A DNA stretch of 64,000 nucleotides from Rhodococcus sp. RD6.2 (GTDB lineage: Bacteria > Actinomycetota > Actinomycetes > Mycobacteriales > Mycobacteriaceae), in NCBI RefSeq assembly GCF_001040705.1, contig NZ_CVQP01000006.1, positions 611,760 through 675,759 on the forward strand, in the 5' to 3' direction. Shown here piece after piece: positions 11,718 through 21,484 of this stretch (positions within the stretch are counted from its first letter, which is position 1; every line of letters begins with the position of its first letter). Under the pieces are notes generated by a model that was given only the letters and a program-made list of their open reading frames with translations, had not been told where the DNA came from and did not search any database. Position numbers and translations under genes: made by a program.

Positions 11718-12374
11718 TCAGTGGTGTTCAGGGTCCGCAGAGTTCAAGTACCGGTGGACAGCCTGGTCACGGATGACGGTCAAGGTCGTCGCGAGATCGC
11801 CGGACTTCCTGGCGACCCGTGAGATGTCCCTACCGGGAATTCCCGAGTAGGCGAGAAGGACGAAGTCGCGCGCGGCAAGGCGCTCACTTCCGAGCTCGAT
11901 CCGCCGCGCGATCCGGCGGACTCTCTTCGGGTGAATGCCGTTGTCCCACAGTAGGTTCAAGCCGTCAGGTTCGGTGACGTGCTCGCGCATGTCGTCGTAT
12001 CGCTCGGGGACGGCCGCATGGACGCCGAACTCGGCGATCAGGCGCGTCTGCAGATCACGCGTCTGCCAGTGCAGGCCGCCGGTGAGACCCGCGAGCCACT
12101 CTGCTGACGATCGCACGTACATCGCCGCGGCCAACGCGCTCCCGAACATGACGCTGGACCGATCCACCAACCAACGCCCTGACTGGGCCGGGTGTCGCCG
12201 GACCGGGTACTTGGCGGTTCGCATCGTGAACTCCATCCCGCGCAGCGCGGCTGCGAGCGACTTGTCCAACTGCATGCAGGAGTTCCAGCTACCGAACGCC
12301 GCCGCTACCCGTTCCGCCGCGGTGTCGTGTGGAGTCGTGATCGTCCAGTCCGGCTCGATCGTCACTGGGTGCAT
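11718..12374 (-). CDS. Uncharacterised first gene of the MoxR-vWA operon
   Basis: The protein is 218 residues long if it starts at the ATG at 12374 (begins MHPVTIEPDWTITTP). ATGs at 12413 and further upstream are also open, and none has a convincing ribosome site, so the N-terminus is uncertain. No known domain was recognised. The sequence looks helical and soluble, with ALRGMEFTMRTAKYPVRR near the middle and RRIARRIELGSERLAARDFV toward the end. Third-position G/C bias is weaker than in the his genes, which hints at acquired DNA. Its place ahead of a MoxR ATPase suggests a sensor, adaptor or substrate role. Confidence 0.6.
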   Translation of the reverse strand: MHPVTIEPDWTITTPHDTAAERVAAAFGSWNSCMQLDKSLAAALRGMEFTMRTAKYPVRRHPAQSGRWLVDRSSVMFGSALAAAMYVRSSAEWLAGLTGGLHWQTRDLQTRLIAEFGVHAAVPERYDDMREHVTEPDGLNLLWDNGIHPKRVRRIARRIELGSERLAARDFVLLAYSGIPGRDISRVARKSGDLATTLTVIRDQAVHRYLNSADPEHH

Positions 12375-12584
12375 ATCGTGTTCGTTCGAGTCCGGCGACG
12401 GACGGCACGGCATCGTCAGGGTGATCGGGCCGTGCTGGCAAAGGGATTTCGCGGCTCGGGTGACTCGCTGGGCTGGCACGCGACCAGTATGCGCGGAGGA
12501 GCCGACACGTCCGCATTCGTGAGCGAGCAGTGATCGTGCGCCGATGCCGCAACGACCCACGCATCAACGGTCGATGGAAGGCCC

Positions 12585-12823
12585 ATGACCTCCGCCGCGC
12601 TGCTCGATTACGGCTCCGGGAACCTGCACTCCGCACAGCGGGCCCTCGTGCGCGTCGGCGCCGACGTCACCGTCACCGCCGACCCCGAGATCGCACTCGC
12701 CGAGGACGGGCTCGTCATCCCCGGCGTGGGAGCCTTCGCCGCCTGCATGGAGGGCCTCCTCTCCGTGCCCTGCTGGCGATCGTGGTGCTCGCCGCGGCCG
12801 GTGGCATCCTCCGTCTGGTCTGA
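12585..12823 (+). pseudogene. Chimeric scar: 5' part of a second hisH fused to the 3' end of the small membrane gene
   Basis: Bases 12585-12758 match the first 58 codons of the intact hisH (16400-16573) at 158 of 174 positions by my count; only four codons change the amino acid. After MEGL the similarity stops. Bases 12768-12823 then encode [17 protein letters not shown] and a TGA, a diverged copy of the end of the small membrane gene at 7717-7872 ([17 protein letters not shown]). The two parts are in different frames, so no functional protein is expected. The join runs hisH-head to small-gene-tail, the reverse of their genomic order. No glutaminase catalytic Cys, His or Glu is present. Confidence 0.85.
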
Positions 12824-12844
12824 GCCACCGACCGCGACACCACC

Positions 12845-15019
12845 TCAGTTGGTGAGGACGACGAGTTGTCGCGTCGCACGGGTCATCGCGACGTAGCGGT
12901 CGACGGCGCCCTCGATGCCGGTGCCGAAGTCGTCGGGATCGATCAGCGCGACGAGGTCGAATTCGAGTCCCTTCACCAGGTCCGGTGGTAGCCACCGGAC
13001 GCGTGACGTCGGAGTGAACCCGGCCGCCCCGGTGGCGACGACGCAGGCGATGCCCTCGTCGTGTTCGGCGAGCCAGGTGCCGAGGATCCGGTCCAGTTCG
13101 TCGACGTGGCCTCGGGTGACGGGAATGCCGCTGCTGCGGATCGACGTCGGGACGTTCGCGTCGGGCAGTGCGGCCCGGATGACGGGTTCGGCCACGGCCA
13201 TCACCTCTTCGGGCGTCCGGTAGTTGACGCTCAGCTCGGCCAGGTCGATGTGGTCGACGCCGACGCGCTCGAGTCGTTCCCGCCACGATTCGGTGAAGCC
13301 GTGCCTGGCCTGGGCGCGGTCGCCGACGATGGTGAAGCTGCGGGATGGGCAGCGCGACAACAGCATCTGCCACTGCGCATCGGTCAGTTCCTGGGCCTCG
13401 TCGACGACGATGTGCGCGAACGGGCCCGCGAGCAGGTCCGGTTCGGGCCGCGGCATCGCGTCCTCGTCGACGAGCATCTCCTGCAGGTCGTGCTGACGTA
13501 GCTGCGTCATCAGACCCTCGCCGTCGGCGTAGGCGTCGGAGGCGATCAGGTCGTCGACAACCGCGGATCTGCGTTCGCGTTCGGCGGCGACGGCGCTCCG
13601 ATGCCTGAGGAGGCGCCGAGAGGCATTCGGATCGCCGAGTCGCTGCCGCGCCGCGTCGAGGATCGGCAGGTCGGATTCGGTCCACGCCGTCGGGTCTGCG
13701 CGTTGCAGCGTCCGCACCTCGTCGGGCCCGAGCCAGGGCGCGCACAGACGCAGGTAGGCGGGAACCGACCACAGGTCCGCGACGAGGTCCGCCGCCTCGA
13801 TCAGCGTCCACGCGTTGTCGAGGGCCGCGCGCAGTTCCTCGTTCCGGAACAACGACTGCCGCAGTGGGCCGCGAGGAATGTCGGCGTGGGCCTTGTCCAT
13901 CAGGATCGTCAGCAGCAGGTCCCAGATCTCCTCGCGCGCTTCGTTGTGCGGAGTCCCGGGTTCGGGTGCCCCGAACGCCTCCGTCCAGTCGTCGGCGCTG
14001 AGCGGGAGGTCGGCCCAGTCGGTCGCGACGGTCATCGTCTCGGTCGGCGGCTGCTCGTAGAACCGCACGGCGCGGTCGACGGCTCGTACCAGGTCCGCGG
14101 ACGCCTTGAGTCGCGCGACCGCCGGATCGGTTTCCGGCGTCGCGTCCGCTCCCTCGGTGACGAGGTCGCGCACGGTGCACAGTTGCACGCCCTCCTCGCC
14201 GAGGCTGGGCAGCACGTCCGCGACGTACGCCAGGTACGGCTCGTGCGGGCCGACGAACAGCACGCCGTGCCGGAGTCGAGGGTCGGAGTAGAGCAGGTAG
14301 GCGGCGCGGTGCAGGGCGACGACGGTCTTGCCGGTACCGGGACCGCCGTCCACGACGAGCGTCCCGCGTGATCCCGCCCGGATGATGGCGTCCTGGTCGG
14401 CCGCGATGGTGCCGAGCACATCCCGCATCCGAGGCGACCGGTCGCTGCCGAGGCTGGCGATGAACGCGGACTGGTCGTCGAGCGCGGCGCCGGAGCCGGT
14501 GCTGTCGGGGGTGAAGACCTCGTCCCAGTAGTCGCTGATCCGGCCGCGGGTCCAGCGGTACCGGCGGCGGCTGGTCAGGCCCATCGGGTTCGCGTGGGTC
14601 GCGCCGAAGAACGGCTCCGCGGCTGGGGAGCGCCAGTCCACGAGCAGTTGGGCGCCCGCGCCGTCGAGGAGGCCGAGCCGCCCGACGTAGACCCGCTCGG
14701 AACCGTCGGCGGGCACCATGTGGCCGAGGCACAGGTCGAGGCCGTAGCGGCGCAGTGCGCGCAGCTCGGCGCCGAGCTGATGGACGGCCATGTCCCGCTC
14801 CATCGCCTCCTGCCCGAGGCGGCCCGGCGCCTTGCGGGCGGCGTCGATGCGGCGGGTCAGGTCGGCGACGGCCTTCTCGAGGCTGTCCGCGAGTGCGGCG
14901 AAGTGCTTCTCGTCGTCCGCGATCAGCGTCGGATCGGCCTTCGCGGCGAGACGATCCGGAAGGTCGAACGCACTGTCGGGTCCGTCCCCGTGTTCGCGAT
15001 CTCGATCCAGTTCACGCAT
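12845..15019 (-). CDS. helR: HelR/HelD-type superfamily 1 helicase-like protein (RNA polymerase recycling, rifamycin resistance)
   Basis: The 724-residue protein is a UvrD-like HelD homologue. It starts with a charged coiled-coil arm (about residues 30-85, [20 protein letters not shown]). The HelD-typical block [12 protein letters not shown] follows, then Walker A GGPGTGKT (about 228) and the Walker B/motif [10 protein letters not shown] (about 515). The C-terminus ends in the helicase motif [15 protein letters not shown]. Actinobacterial HelD/HelR removes stalled RNA polymerase from DNA; the HelR subgroup displaces rifamycins from polymerase. A palindrome matching the rifamycin-associated element lies about 60 bases upstream, which supports the HelR assignment. 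The start at 15019 is the first ATG; its ribosome site (GAAGGG) is distant. Confidence 0.85.
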   Translation of the reverse strand: MRELDRDREHGDGPDSAFDLPDRLAAKADPTLIADDEKHFAALADSLEKAVADLTRRIDAARKAPGRLGQEAMERDMAVHQLGAELRALRRYGLDLCLGHMVPADGSERVYVGRLGLLDGAGAQLLVDWRSPAAEPFFGATHANPMGLTSRRRYRWTRGRISDYWDEVFTPDSTGSGAALDDQSAFIASLGSDRSPRMRDVLGTIAADQDAIIRAGSRGTLVVDGGPGTGKTVVALHRAAYLLYSDPRLRHGVLFVGPHEPYLAYVADVLPSLGEEGVQLCTVRDLVTEGADATPETDPAVARLKASADLVRAVDRAVRFYEQPPTETMTVATDWADLPLSADDWTEAFGAPEPGTPHNEAREEIWDLLLTILMDKAHADIPRGPLRQSLFRNEELRAALDNAWTLIEAADLVADLWSVPAYLRLCAPWLGPDEVRTLQRADPTAWTESDLPILDAARQRLGDPNASRRLLRHRSAVAAERERRSAVVDDLIASDAYADGEGLMTQLRQHDLQEMLVDEDAMPRPEPDLLAGPFAHIVVDEAQELTDAQWQMLLSRCPSRSFTIVGDRAQARHGFTESWRERLERVGVDHIDLAELSVNYRTPEEVMAVAEPVIRAALPDANVPTSIRSSGIPVTRGHVDELDRILGTWLAEHDEGIACVVATGAAGFTPTSRVRWLPPDLVKGLEFDLVALIDPDDFGTGIEGAVDRYVAMTRATRQLVVLTN

Positions 15020-15079
15020 TCGGTGGAGTCCACCCTTCCCTCGGTGTCGTGGTCAGGTCAGCGATTCTGCGCCGCCCCC

Positions 15080-15099
15080 GGGGTCTTGCCGCAAGCCCC
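15080..15099 (-). promoter_or_regulatory. Putative rifamycin-associated element (RAE)
   Basis: On the minus strand this reads GGGGCTTGCGGCAAGACCCC. That matches, from memory, the roughly 19-bp RAE palindrome (GGGGCTTGCGGCAAG followed by C/G) found upstream of rifamycin-inducible resistance genes in actinobacteria. It sits 61 bases upstream of the helR start, the expected position for inducing this class of gene. Confidence 0.7.
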
Positions 15100-15245
15100 C
15101 GGGTGCGCTATAAGTTGAAAGTGGAAGGGACTGTGTTTCCGCCCGGTTCTCCTGACGCGTCGCGTCGATCCCCAGTTCAGAACAGAAGGTGAGCTTTCGT
15201 GCGCCCGGACACGCCGGCCCTGCCCGGCATGCGAGTTCACGTCCG

Positions 15246-16403
15246 ATGACCCTCCTCCGTACCCACGGGATGCCCGTCGCCATGGCGATGGGCTTCGCCG
15301 CGTTCGGTGGCTGGTCGCTGCTGCTGCCCGTCGTCCCGCTCGCCGTCTCCGAGGCCGGTGCCTCCGATGCGATCGCCGGGGCGGTGACCGCGGTGTTCAT
15401 GGCGGCGACGGTTCTCACCCAGCTCGTCACGCCCCGACTCCTGCACACCTGGGGTTATCGGCCCGTCCTCGCCCTCGGGTGCGTGCTGCTCGGCGTTCCC
15501 GCACTGGTGTTCCTGGCGTCCGTCGCCGAACCCGTCGCGCTCGGGGTGTCCGTCGTGCGCGGCATCGGGTTCGGTCTCGTCACCGTCGCCGGGAGCGCGC
15601 TCGTCGCCGAACTCGTCCCGGCGGACCTGCTCGGTCGCGCCACCGGCGCGCAGGGCATCGCGATCTCGGTCGGGCAGATGATCGCCCTCCCGGTGGGCCT
15701 CGGCCTCTACGGGCGCGGTCACGCGGATGCGGTCTACCTGCTCGGCGCGGCCGTCCCACTCACGGCGGTGGCGGCCGTCGCCGCGCTGCCCCGGATCCGG
15801 CACGCCGCGCCCGACGGAGCGCGGACCCGACTCCCGCTGTCGCTGTTGCTCGTGCCGTGCCTCGCGATGATCGTTGTCGCGTCGGTCTACGGCGGCGTCA
15901 CGACCCTGCTGCCGATCGCCGTCGCCGACCGTGCCGCGGCGGCCGGGGTCGCGCTGGCCGTCGTCAGCGGCGCGATCCTCGTCGGCCGCTACGGCGCCGG
16001 TGTGCTCGCCGACCGGATCGGGGTCGGACGCGTCCTGGCGCCCGCACTCGTGTGCGCTAGCGCAGGGGCGGCGCTGCTGACGGTCGCCATCGTCGTGGGT
16101 GGCGCCGGGCTGCTCGTTGCGGGTGCCGCACTGTTCGGAACCGGTTTCGGTGCCGTCCAGAACGAGTCGCTGGTCCGGCTGTTCCGGGCGGCGGGCCCGG
16201 CCCGGCTCGGCGCCGCCAGTGCGGCCTGGAACATCAGCTACGACGCCGGGACGGGCGTGGGAGCGCTCGCGCTCGGCGTCGTCGCGGACGCGGCCGGGTA
16301 CCCCGCCGTGTTCACCGTCTCGGCCGTCGCGATCGCTCTCGTGGTCCCGGTGGCGCTGGTGATTCCGGCGGCCACCCGCACGGCCGATAGAGTTGAACCA
16401 TGA
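15246..16403 (+). CDS. MFS transporter coupled to hisH
   Basis: A 385-residue major facilitator protein with twelve apparent membrane segments and the usual loop motif between segments 2 and 3 replaced by [11 protein letters not shown]. The substrate is unknown. The ATG at 15246 ([13 protein letters not shown]) was chosen as the first codon before the first membrane helix; an in-frame GTG at 15189 would add 19 polar residues. The stop overlaps the hisH start in an ATGA (16400-16403), so hisH translation is probably coupled to this gene. It is oriented away from the helR gene and may share its intergenic control region. Confidence 0.82.
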   Translation: MTLLRTHGMPVAMAMGFAAFGGWSLLLPVVPLAVSEAGASDAIAGAVTAVFMAATVLTQLVTPRLLHTWGYRPVLALGCVLLGVPALVFLASVAEPVALGVSVVRGIGFGLVTVAGSALVAELVPADLLGRATGAQGIAISVGQMIALPVGLGLYGRGHADAVYLLGAAVPLTAVAAVAALPRIRHAAPDGARTRLPLSLLLVPCLAMIVVASVYGGVTTLLPIAVADRAAAAGVALAVVSGAILVGRYGAGVLADRIGVGRVLAPALVCASAGAALLTVAIVVGGAGLLVAGAALFGTGFGAVQNESLVRLFRAAGPARLGAASAAWNISYDAGTGVGALALGVVADAAGYPAVFTVSAVAIALVVPVALVIPAATRTADRVEP

Positions 16404-17029
16404 CCTCCGTCGCCCTCCTCGATTACGGTTCCGGGAACCTGCACTCCGCGCAGCGGGCCCTCGCGCGCGTCGGCGCCGACGTCACCGTCACCGCCGACCC
16501 CGAGATCGCGCTCGCCGCCGACGGTCTCGTCGTTCCCGGTGTCGGCGCGTTCGCCGCCTGCATGGAGGGCCTCACGGCGGTTCGCGGTGAGCGGATCATC
16601 GGCAAGCGGCTCGCGGGTGGACGACCTGTCCTGGGCATCTGCGTCGGCATGCAGATCATGTTCGAGCGCGGCGTCGAGCACGGCGTCGAAGCCGACGGCT
16701 GCGGCGAATGGCCGGGCACCGTGGAACTGCTGCAGGCCGACGTGCTGCCGCACATGGGGTGGAACACCCTGCAGGCACCCGAGGACAGCGTCCTGTTCGC
16801 CGGTCTCGACGCCGACACCCGCTTCTACTTCGTGCACTCCTACGCCGTGCAGAAGTGGGAACTGGCCGACGACACAGTCATCGCGCCGGCGAAGCTCACG
16901 TGGGCCGATCACGGCGGACCGTTCCTTGCGGCCGTCGAGAACGGGCCCCTGTCGGCCACGCAGTTCCACCCCGAGAAGTCCGGGGACGCGGGCGCCGCGC
17001 TGTTGGAGAACTGGGTCCGCAGCCTGTGA
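16400..17029 (+). CDS. hisH: Imidazole glycerol phosphate synthase glutaminase subunit HisH
   Basis: HisH releases ammonia from glutamine and channels it to HisF. The 209-residue protein has the class I glutaminase triad: Cys in GICVGMQ (about residue 79), and His and Glu in TQFHPEKSG. The usual GICLGMQ reads GICVGMQ here, a conservative change. It has no obvious ribosome site of its own but overlaps the MFS stop by four bases, so it probably relies on coupling. A partial second copy of its first 58 codons lies at 12585. Its own stop overlaps the next gene by four bases. Confidence 0.95.
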   Translation: MTSVALLDYGSGNLHSAQRALARVGADVTVTADPEIALAADGLVVPGVGAFAACMEGLTAVRGERIIGKRLAGGRPVLGICVGMQIMFERGVEHGVEADGCGEWPGTVELLQADVLPHMGWNTLQAPEDSVLFAGLDADTRFYFVHSYAVQKWELADDTVIAPAKLTWADHGGPFLAAVENGPLSATQFHPEKSGDAGAALLENWVRSL

Positions 17030-17286
17030 GCGGGCAGCGCGAGAACCTGTCGCTCGGCAAGCTCGCGCTGTACTCCCTCGGCGCCGCGACGGCGGTGCTT
17101 GTCCTGGCCGCCGCCCTCATCGCCGTCCTCGAACCGGGACCGGTAGTGGGGTTGGTCATCGGGCTCGGCGGTGTCGCGGGCGCGATCGCGGCGATGGGCG
17201 TCGTGTCCACCCGGATGACGCGCCGCGCCTTCGGTGCGACGGACGGGGCGACCGAGACGGACCCGGAGGCCGGCGCACCGTCGTGA
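17026..17286 (+). CDS. Small two-helix membrane protein between hisH and priA
   Basis: An 86-residue protein starting at a GTG that overlaps the hisH stop. It has two hydrophobic segments ([21 protein letters not shown] and [21 protein letters not shown]) and a charged, disordered tail rich in Thr, Asp and Glu. No family was recognised. Small membrane proteins are often found inside actinobacterial his operons, but their role is unknown. Confidence 0.7.
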   Translation: MSGQRENLSLGKLALYSLGAATAVLVLAAALIAVLEPGPVVGLVIGLGGVAGAIAAMGVVSTRMTRRAFGATDGATETDPEAGAPS

Positions 17287-17305
17287 CGCAGTAATCTTCA
17301 CGCAC

Positions 17306-18040
17306 GTGAGCCTGGTCCTTTTGCCTGCGGTAGATGTCGTCGACGGTCAAGCTGTTCGCCTCGTTCAGGGAGAGGCAGGCAGCGAGACGAATTACGGCTC
17401 GCCGCGCGACGCCGCACTCTCCTGGCAGAACGCAGGCGCCGAGTGGGTGCATCTGGTCGACCTCGACGCCGCATTCGGGCGTGGCTCCAACCGCGACATG
17501 CTCGCAGGTGTCATCGGCGAACTCGACGTGAAGGTCGAGTTGTCGGGTGGTATCCGCGACGACGCCTCCCTCGAGGCCGCACTGGCCACCGGCTGCGCCC
17601 GCGTCAACCTCGGCACCGCCGCCATCGAGAACCCCGAGTGGTGCGCGAGCGCCATCGCTCGCTTCGGCGACAAGATCGCCGTCGGACTCGACGTCCGGAA
17701 CGTCGACGGCCGCTACCAGCTCCGCGGCCGCGGGTGGGTCACCGAGGGCGGCGACCTGTTCGAGACACTCGCCCGGCTCGACCGCGACGGGTGCGCACGT
17801 TACGTCGTCACCGACGTCTCCAAGGACGGCACCCTCACGGGCCCGAACCTCGACCTGCTGCGCGAGGTGTGCGCCGCCACCGACGCTCCCGTCGTCGCGT
17901 CCGGCGGCATCTCCGTTCTGCAGGACGTCGTCGACATCGCCGGTCTGACCGGCCTCGGTGTCGAGGGCGCGATCATCGGCAAGGCGCTGTACGCCGGCCG
18001 CTTCACACTGCCCGAGGCCCTCGCCGCGGTCTCCGGATAG
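17306..18040 (+). CDS. priA: Phosphoribosyl isomerase PriA (HisA/TrpF bifunctional)
   Basis: A 244-residue TIM-barrel isomerase. It begins [20 protein letters not shown] with the general-base Asp in AVDV, and has the second catalytic Asp in [16 protein letters not shown]. HisA isomerises ProFAR in histidine synthesis. Actinobacteria lacking trpF use PriA, which also performs the phosphoribosylanthranilate isomerase step. The trp cluster in this window holds trpE, C, B and A without trpF, which supports the bifunctional call by inference. The GTG at 17306 aligns with the usual N-terminus; the longer frame upstream is the tail of the small membrane gene read in another frame. Confidence 0.93.
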   Translation: MSLVLLPAVDVVDGQAVRLVQGEAGSETNYGSPRDAALSWQNAGAEWVHLVDLDAAFGRGSNRDMLAGVIGELDVKVELSGGIRDDASLEAALATGCARVNLGTAAIENPEWCASAIARFGDKIAVGLDVRNVDGRYQLRGRGWVTEGGDLFETLARLDRDGCARYVVTDVSKDGTLTGPNLDLLREVCAATDAPVVASGGISVLQDVVDIAGLTGLGVEGAIIGKALYAGRFTLPEALAAVSG

Positions 18041-18049
18041 TCTCGCCGT

Positions 18050-18883
18050 ATGACGGACCCACACGAGTTGCTCGCGGTGGCCGCGGGTGTGCTCGACGGG
18101 GCCGTGGATCGATTCGTCGCCGGAGTCGGGGCGCCCAGCGCGGTTGCCAAGGGGCCGAAGGACTTTGCAACGGCCGTCGACCTCGAGCTCGAGGAGCGGA
18201 TCTCCGCCGAGCTCGTCGCCCGCACGGGAATTCCGGTGCACGGCGAGGAGTTCGGTGGGCCGGACCTCGGTAGCGGCCTGGTGTGGGTCCTCGATCCCGT
18301 AGACGGCACCCTGAACTACTCGGCGGGGCTGCCGATGGCGGGCATCCTGCTCTCGCTCCTGCGCGACGGCGATCCGATCCTCGGATTGACGTGGTTGCCG
18401 ATGATGAACCGGCGGTACGCCGCGACCGTCGACGGTCCGCTGTACTGCAACGGTGAGGAACTGCCCCGGATGGCGCCGAGGGACCTGGCGGAATCAATGG
18501 TCGGGTTCGGGGCGTTCAACCTGGACGGGCGTGGACCGATTCCCGGCGAGTTCCGGGTGCGGGCGCTCGGCGAGGTCAGCCGGGTGTGCCGGCGGTTGCG
18601 GATGCACGGGTCGACCGGTGCGGACCTGGCGTTCACAGCGGCCGGCGTCCTGGGTGCGTCGGTCGTGTACGGGTACCACCCGTGGGACAACGCGGCGGGT
18701 GTCGCGCTCGTGCGGGCGGCGGGCGGGGTCGTCACCGACCTGGCCGGACAGCCGTGGCACCTCGGGTCGCGGTCGGTGCTCGCGGCCGCGCCGGGTGTGC
18801 ACCAACAGATCTTGGACATTCTCGTCTCCCTGGGTGACCCGGGGGACTATCGGGACGGCGGAAGTCGGGAAGGATCGACATGA
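18050..18883 (+). CDS. impA: Inositol monophosphatase family protein ImpA
   Basis: A 277-residue magnesium-dependent phosphatase. The metal-binding Glu is in HGEEFGG, the aspartates are in [14 protein letters not shown], and the third metal site is [17 protein letters not shown]. Homologues dephosphorylate inositol-1-phosphate or, as HisN, histidinol phosphate. Position between hisA and hisF is conserved in mycobacteria (impA). A histidinol-phosphatase role would close the pathway, since HisB lacks that domain, but is not proved here. It overlaps hisF by four bases. Confidence 0.88.
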   Translation: MTDPHELLAVAAGVLDGAVDRFVAGVGAPSAVAKGPKDFATAVDLELEERISAELVARTGIPVHGEEFGGPDLGSGLVWVLDPVDGTLNYSAGLPMAGILLSLLRDGDPILGLTWLPMMNRRYAATVDGPLYCNGEELPRMAPRDLAESMVGFGAFNLDGRGPIPGEFRVRALGEVSRVCRRLRMHGSTGADLAFTAAGVLGASVVYGYHPWDNAAGVALVRAAGGVVTDLAGQPWHLGSRSVLAAAPGVHQQILDILVSLGDPGDYRDGGSREGST

Positions 18884-19653
18884 GTGTGGCGGTACGGGTC
18901 ATCCCGTGTCTGGACGTCGACGCGGGCCGTGTGGTCAAGGGCGTCAACTTCGAGAACCTGCGGGACGCGGGCGACCCGGTGGAATTGGCTGCCGCGTACG
19001 ACGCGCAGGGCGCCGACGAGCTGACCTTCCTGGACGTGACCGCGTCCAGCGGCGACCGCGGGACGATGATCGACGTCGTGACGCGCACTGCGGAACAGGT
19101 GTTCATTCCGCTCACCGTCGGCGGCGGGGTGCGGACCGTCGACGACGTCGATCGATTGCTGCGCGCGGGCGCCGACAAGGTCAGCGTCAACACCGCGGCG
19201 ATCGCCCGGCCCGAGGTGCTGCGGGAGATGTCGCAGCGGTTCGGCGCGCAGTGCATCGTGTTGTCCGTCGACGCGCGCACCGTCCCCGCGGGTCAGGAAC
19301 CGACCCCGTCCGGCTGGGAGGTCACCACGCACGGCGGCAAGCGCGGCACCGGTATCGACGCCGTCGAGTGGGCGCAGCGCGGAGCCGAGTTGGGCGTGGG
19401 GGAGATCCTGCTGAACTCGATGGACGCCGACGGCACGAAGGCCGGGTTCGACCTGTCGATGATCCGCGCCGTCCGGGCCGCCGTGCACGTTCCGGTGATC
19501 GCGAGTGGCGGTGCGGGCCTGGTCGAGCACTTCGCTCCCGCCGTGCAGGCGGGCGCCGACGCGGTGCTCGCCGCGAGCGTCTTCCACTTCGGTGACATGA
19601 CGATCGGTGACGTCAAGGCATCCATGCGCGCAGAGGGGATCACGGTCCGATGA
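18880..19653 (+). CDS. hisF: Imidazole glycerol phosphate synthase cyclase subunit HisF
   Basis: A 257-residue beta/alpha-barrel cyclase that uses HisH-derived ammonia to form IGP and AICAR. Catalytic Asp residues lie in [16 protein letters not shown] and in [15 protein letters not shown]; phosphate-binding turns VGGGVR and ASGGAG are present. The ATG at 18880 overlaps the impA stop, and its end overlaps hisI by four bases. Together with HisH it completes the synthase. Confidence 0.97.
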   Translation: MSVAVRVIPCLDVDAGRVVKGVNFENLRDAGDPVELAAAYDAQGADELTFLDVTASSGDRGTMIDVVTRTAEQVFIPLTVGGGVRTVDDVDRLLRAGADKVSVNTAAIARPEVLREMSQRFGAQCIVLSVDARTVPAGQEPTPSGWEVTTHGGKRGTGIDAVEWAQRGAELGVGEILLNSMDADGTKAGFDLSMIRAVRAAVHVPVIASGGAGLVEHFAPAVQAGADAVLAASVFHFGDMTIGDVKASMRAEGITVR

Positions 19654-19997
19654 GCACACTCGACCCCGCCATCGCGGCGCGCCTGAAGCGGAACGAGGCC
19701 GGCCTGTTCAGTGCCGTCGCGCAGGAACGGTCCACCGGCGACGTGCTCATGGTCGCGTGGATGGACGACGAAGCCCTCGCGCGGACACTGGAAACCCGTA
19801 AGGGAACGTACTTTTCGCGGTCCCGGCAGGAGTACTGGGTCAAGGGCGAGACGTCCGGGCACACCCAGTACGTGCACGAGGTGCGGCTCGACTGCGACGG
19901 CGACAGCGTGCTGCTCGTCGTCGATCAGGAGGGCGCGGCGTGCCACACCGGCACGCACACCTGCTTCGACTCCGACGTCCTGCTCGCGCGCCCGTAG
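19650..19997 (+). CDS. hisI: Phosphoribosyl-AMP cyclohydrolase HisI
   Basis: A 115-residue single-domain cyclohydrolase that opens the adenine ring of PR-AMP. The zinc and magnesium ligands appear in [24 protein letters not shown] and HTCF. The conserved [22 protein letters not shown] segment matches the family. No fused HisE domain is present, as in mycobacteria. It is the last gene of the his operon; a weak hairpin follows (near 20004-20030). Confidence 0.96.
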   Translation: MSTLDPAIAARLKRNEAGLFSAVAQERSTGDVLMVAWMDDEALARTLETRKGTYFSRSRQEYWVKGETSGHTQYVHEVRLDCDGDSVLLVVDQEGAACHTGTHTCFDSDVLLARP

Positions 19998-20125
19998 TTC
20001 GGGCGCAGGCCTTCATCGCCTGTGCGACACGCCGATTCGACGCGCGGCGCGGATCGTGGGCGACGGCACTGGCATCGACTAGCGTCGGTGCGGTCGTGCC
20101 AGTCGCGAACGAGGGGGATCCTGAG

Positions 20126-21472
20126 ATGAAGAAGTTGCCCGCACCTGAGCAGATCGCACGCATCCGTCGGGAGGCGCTGCTCAACCGCGCTGTCGAGGCG
20201 TACAAGTTCTTCTATCCGACCGTGTCGATGCAGCTCAACTTCGAAGCGCTCGAAGATCTGGGAGCACCCGTGAACCGGGGTTTCCTCATCCAGCTGACCA
20301 CCCCTGATCTGGTGACGCTCACACAGAACTCGGACACGCCGTACGGTCTCGCCTACGGGGACGCGACCGACGGTCCTGTCGTCGTCGAGGTGCCGGCAGG
20401 CCCGATCATGGGCGTCGTCGACGATCAGTACTTCCAGTTCGTCACGAACATGGGATTCGTCGGAGAAGAGAGGGGTGCGGGTGCGAAGTACCTCCTCGTC
20501 GGGCCCGGCTACGACGGTGACCTGCCCGACGGATACCTGGTGAAACGCATGCACGCCAACAGATTCCTCGTGTGTGCGCGGGCTCCCTTCCCTGACCCGG
20601 AGGAGGGCAAGGCGCTCCTGCGAACCCTGCGGCTCTATCCGCTCGCCGATGCCGCGCATGCCCCGGAGAACACGTTCGTGGACATGTCGGAACGCAAGGC
20701 CGTCGCGAATCCCTGCGTCGTCGACGGCACCTTCGAGTTCTGGAACGTCGTCAAGCGCGCGCTGGACGGGGATGTAGCTTCGGCGACCTACTACAACGAG
20801 TTCGGAATGCTGGCCGACCTCGGTCTGCGCAGGGATCGGGCGTTCACGCCGGACTCGGCGACGGCCGCAGTGCTCACGGAAGCCGCGGAGAAGGCGAACG
20901 AGCAACTGGTCGTCGCTGCCTTCGCCGACGAGGATCCGCAACGCCTGGTCTGGCCGGACCGCCGCTGGGAATGGGTCGTGTACTCCGAGGGTGACAACGG
21001 CTACTACGAACGCGACTTCCTGCACCTCTCCGTCCGTGAGCGCTGGTTCTACCAGGCCACGCTCGAAACGCCTGCGATGTTCCGCCACTCCGAGGGTGCG
21101 GGTTCGCTCTACTGGCTTGCGAACGTCGACGACGAGGAAGCGCCTCTCGACGGCGCGAACACCTACGTGCTGACTGTTCCGGCTCCCGTTCCGGCAGCAC
21201 AATTCTGGTCGGTGACCCTCTACGACCTGGACACCCGATCCGAGATCAACACCCCACAGTTCAAGCCGGTGCTGACCTCGCTCCGTGACGAGCTGACTCC
21301 CGATTCGGCAGGGAACATCACGCTGTACTTCGGTCCCGAACGTCCCGACGGAAATGTGCCGTGGCTGCAGACGAACCCCGGGAACAGTTGGTTCGCGTAC
21401 TTCCGCGTCTACGGCCCGGGCGCCGCCGCGTTCGATGGCAGCTGGAAACCGTCGAACTTCAGCCGGCTGTAG
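20126..21472 (+). CDS. DUF1254/DUF1214 domain protein
   Basis: A 448-residue protein with an N-terminal DUF1254 region (AYKFFYPTVSMQLNF ... LTQNSDTPYGLAYGD) and a C-terminal DUF1214 region (SVTLYDLDTRSEI ... NITLYFGPERPDG, then NWFAYFRVYGP). Two-domain proteins of this kind are widespread but of unknown function. There is no clear signal peptide in the chosen frame. The ATG at 20126 follows GAGGGGG; the open frame extends much further upstream into hisI and lacks starts with ribosome sites. Confidence 0.8.
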   Translation: MKKLPAPEQIARIRREALLNRAVEAYKFFYPTVSMQLNFEALEDLGAPVNRGFLIQLTTPDLVTLTQNSDTPYGLAYGDATDGPVVVEVPAGPIMGVVDDQYFQFVTNMGFVGEERGAGAKYLLVGPGYDGDLPDGYLVKRMHANRFLVCARAPFPDPEEGKALLRTLRLYPLADAAHAPENTFVDMSERKAVANPCVVDGTFEFWNVVKRALDGDVASATYYNEFGMLADLGLRRDRAFTPDSATAAVLTEAAEKANEQLVVAAFADEDPQRLVWPDRRWEWVVYSEGDNGYYERDFLHLSVRERWFYQATLETPAMFRHSEGAGSLYWLANVDDEEAPLDGANTYVLTVPAPVPAAQFWSVTLYDLDTRSEINTPQFKPVLTSLRDELTPDSAGNITLYFGPERPDGNVPWLQTNPGNSWFAYFRVYGPGAAAFDGSWKPSNFSRL

Positions 21473-21484
21473 GCGGCGGCTGCC

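Noticed and set aside
12564-14732. A 722-codon minus-strand frame shifted relative to helR
   Set aside because: It is an Arg/Pro-rich shadow in the wrong frame of a well-supported helicase.
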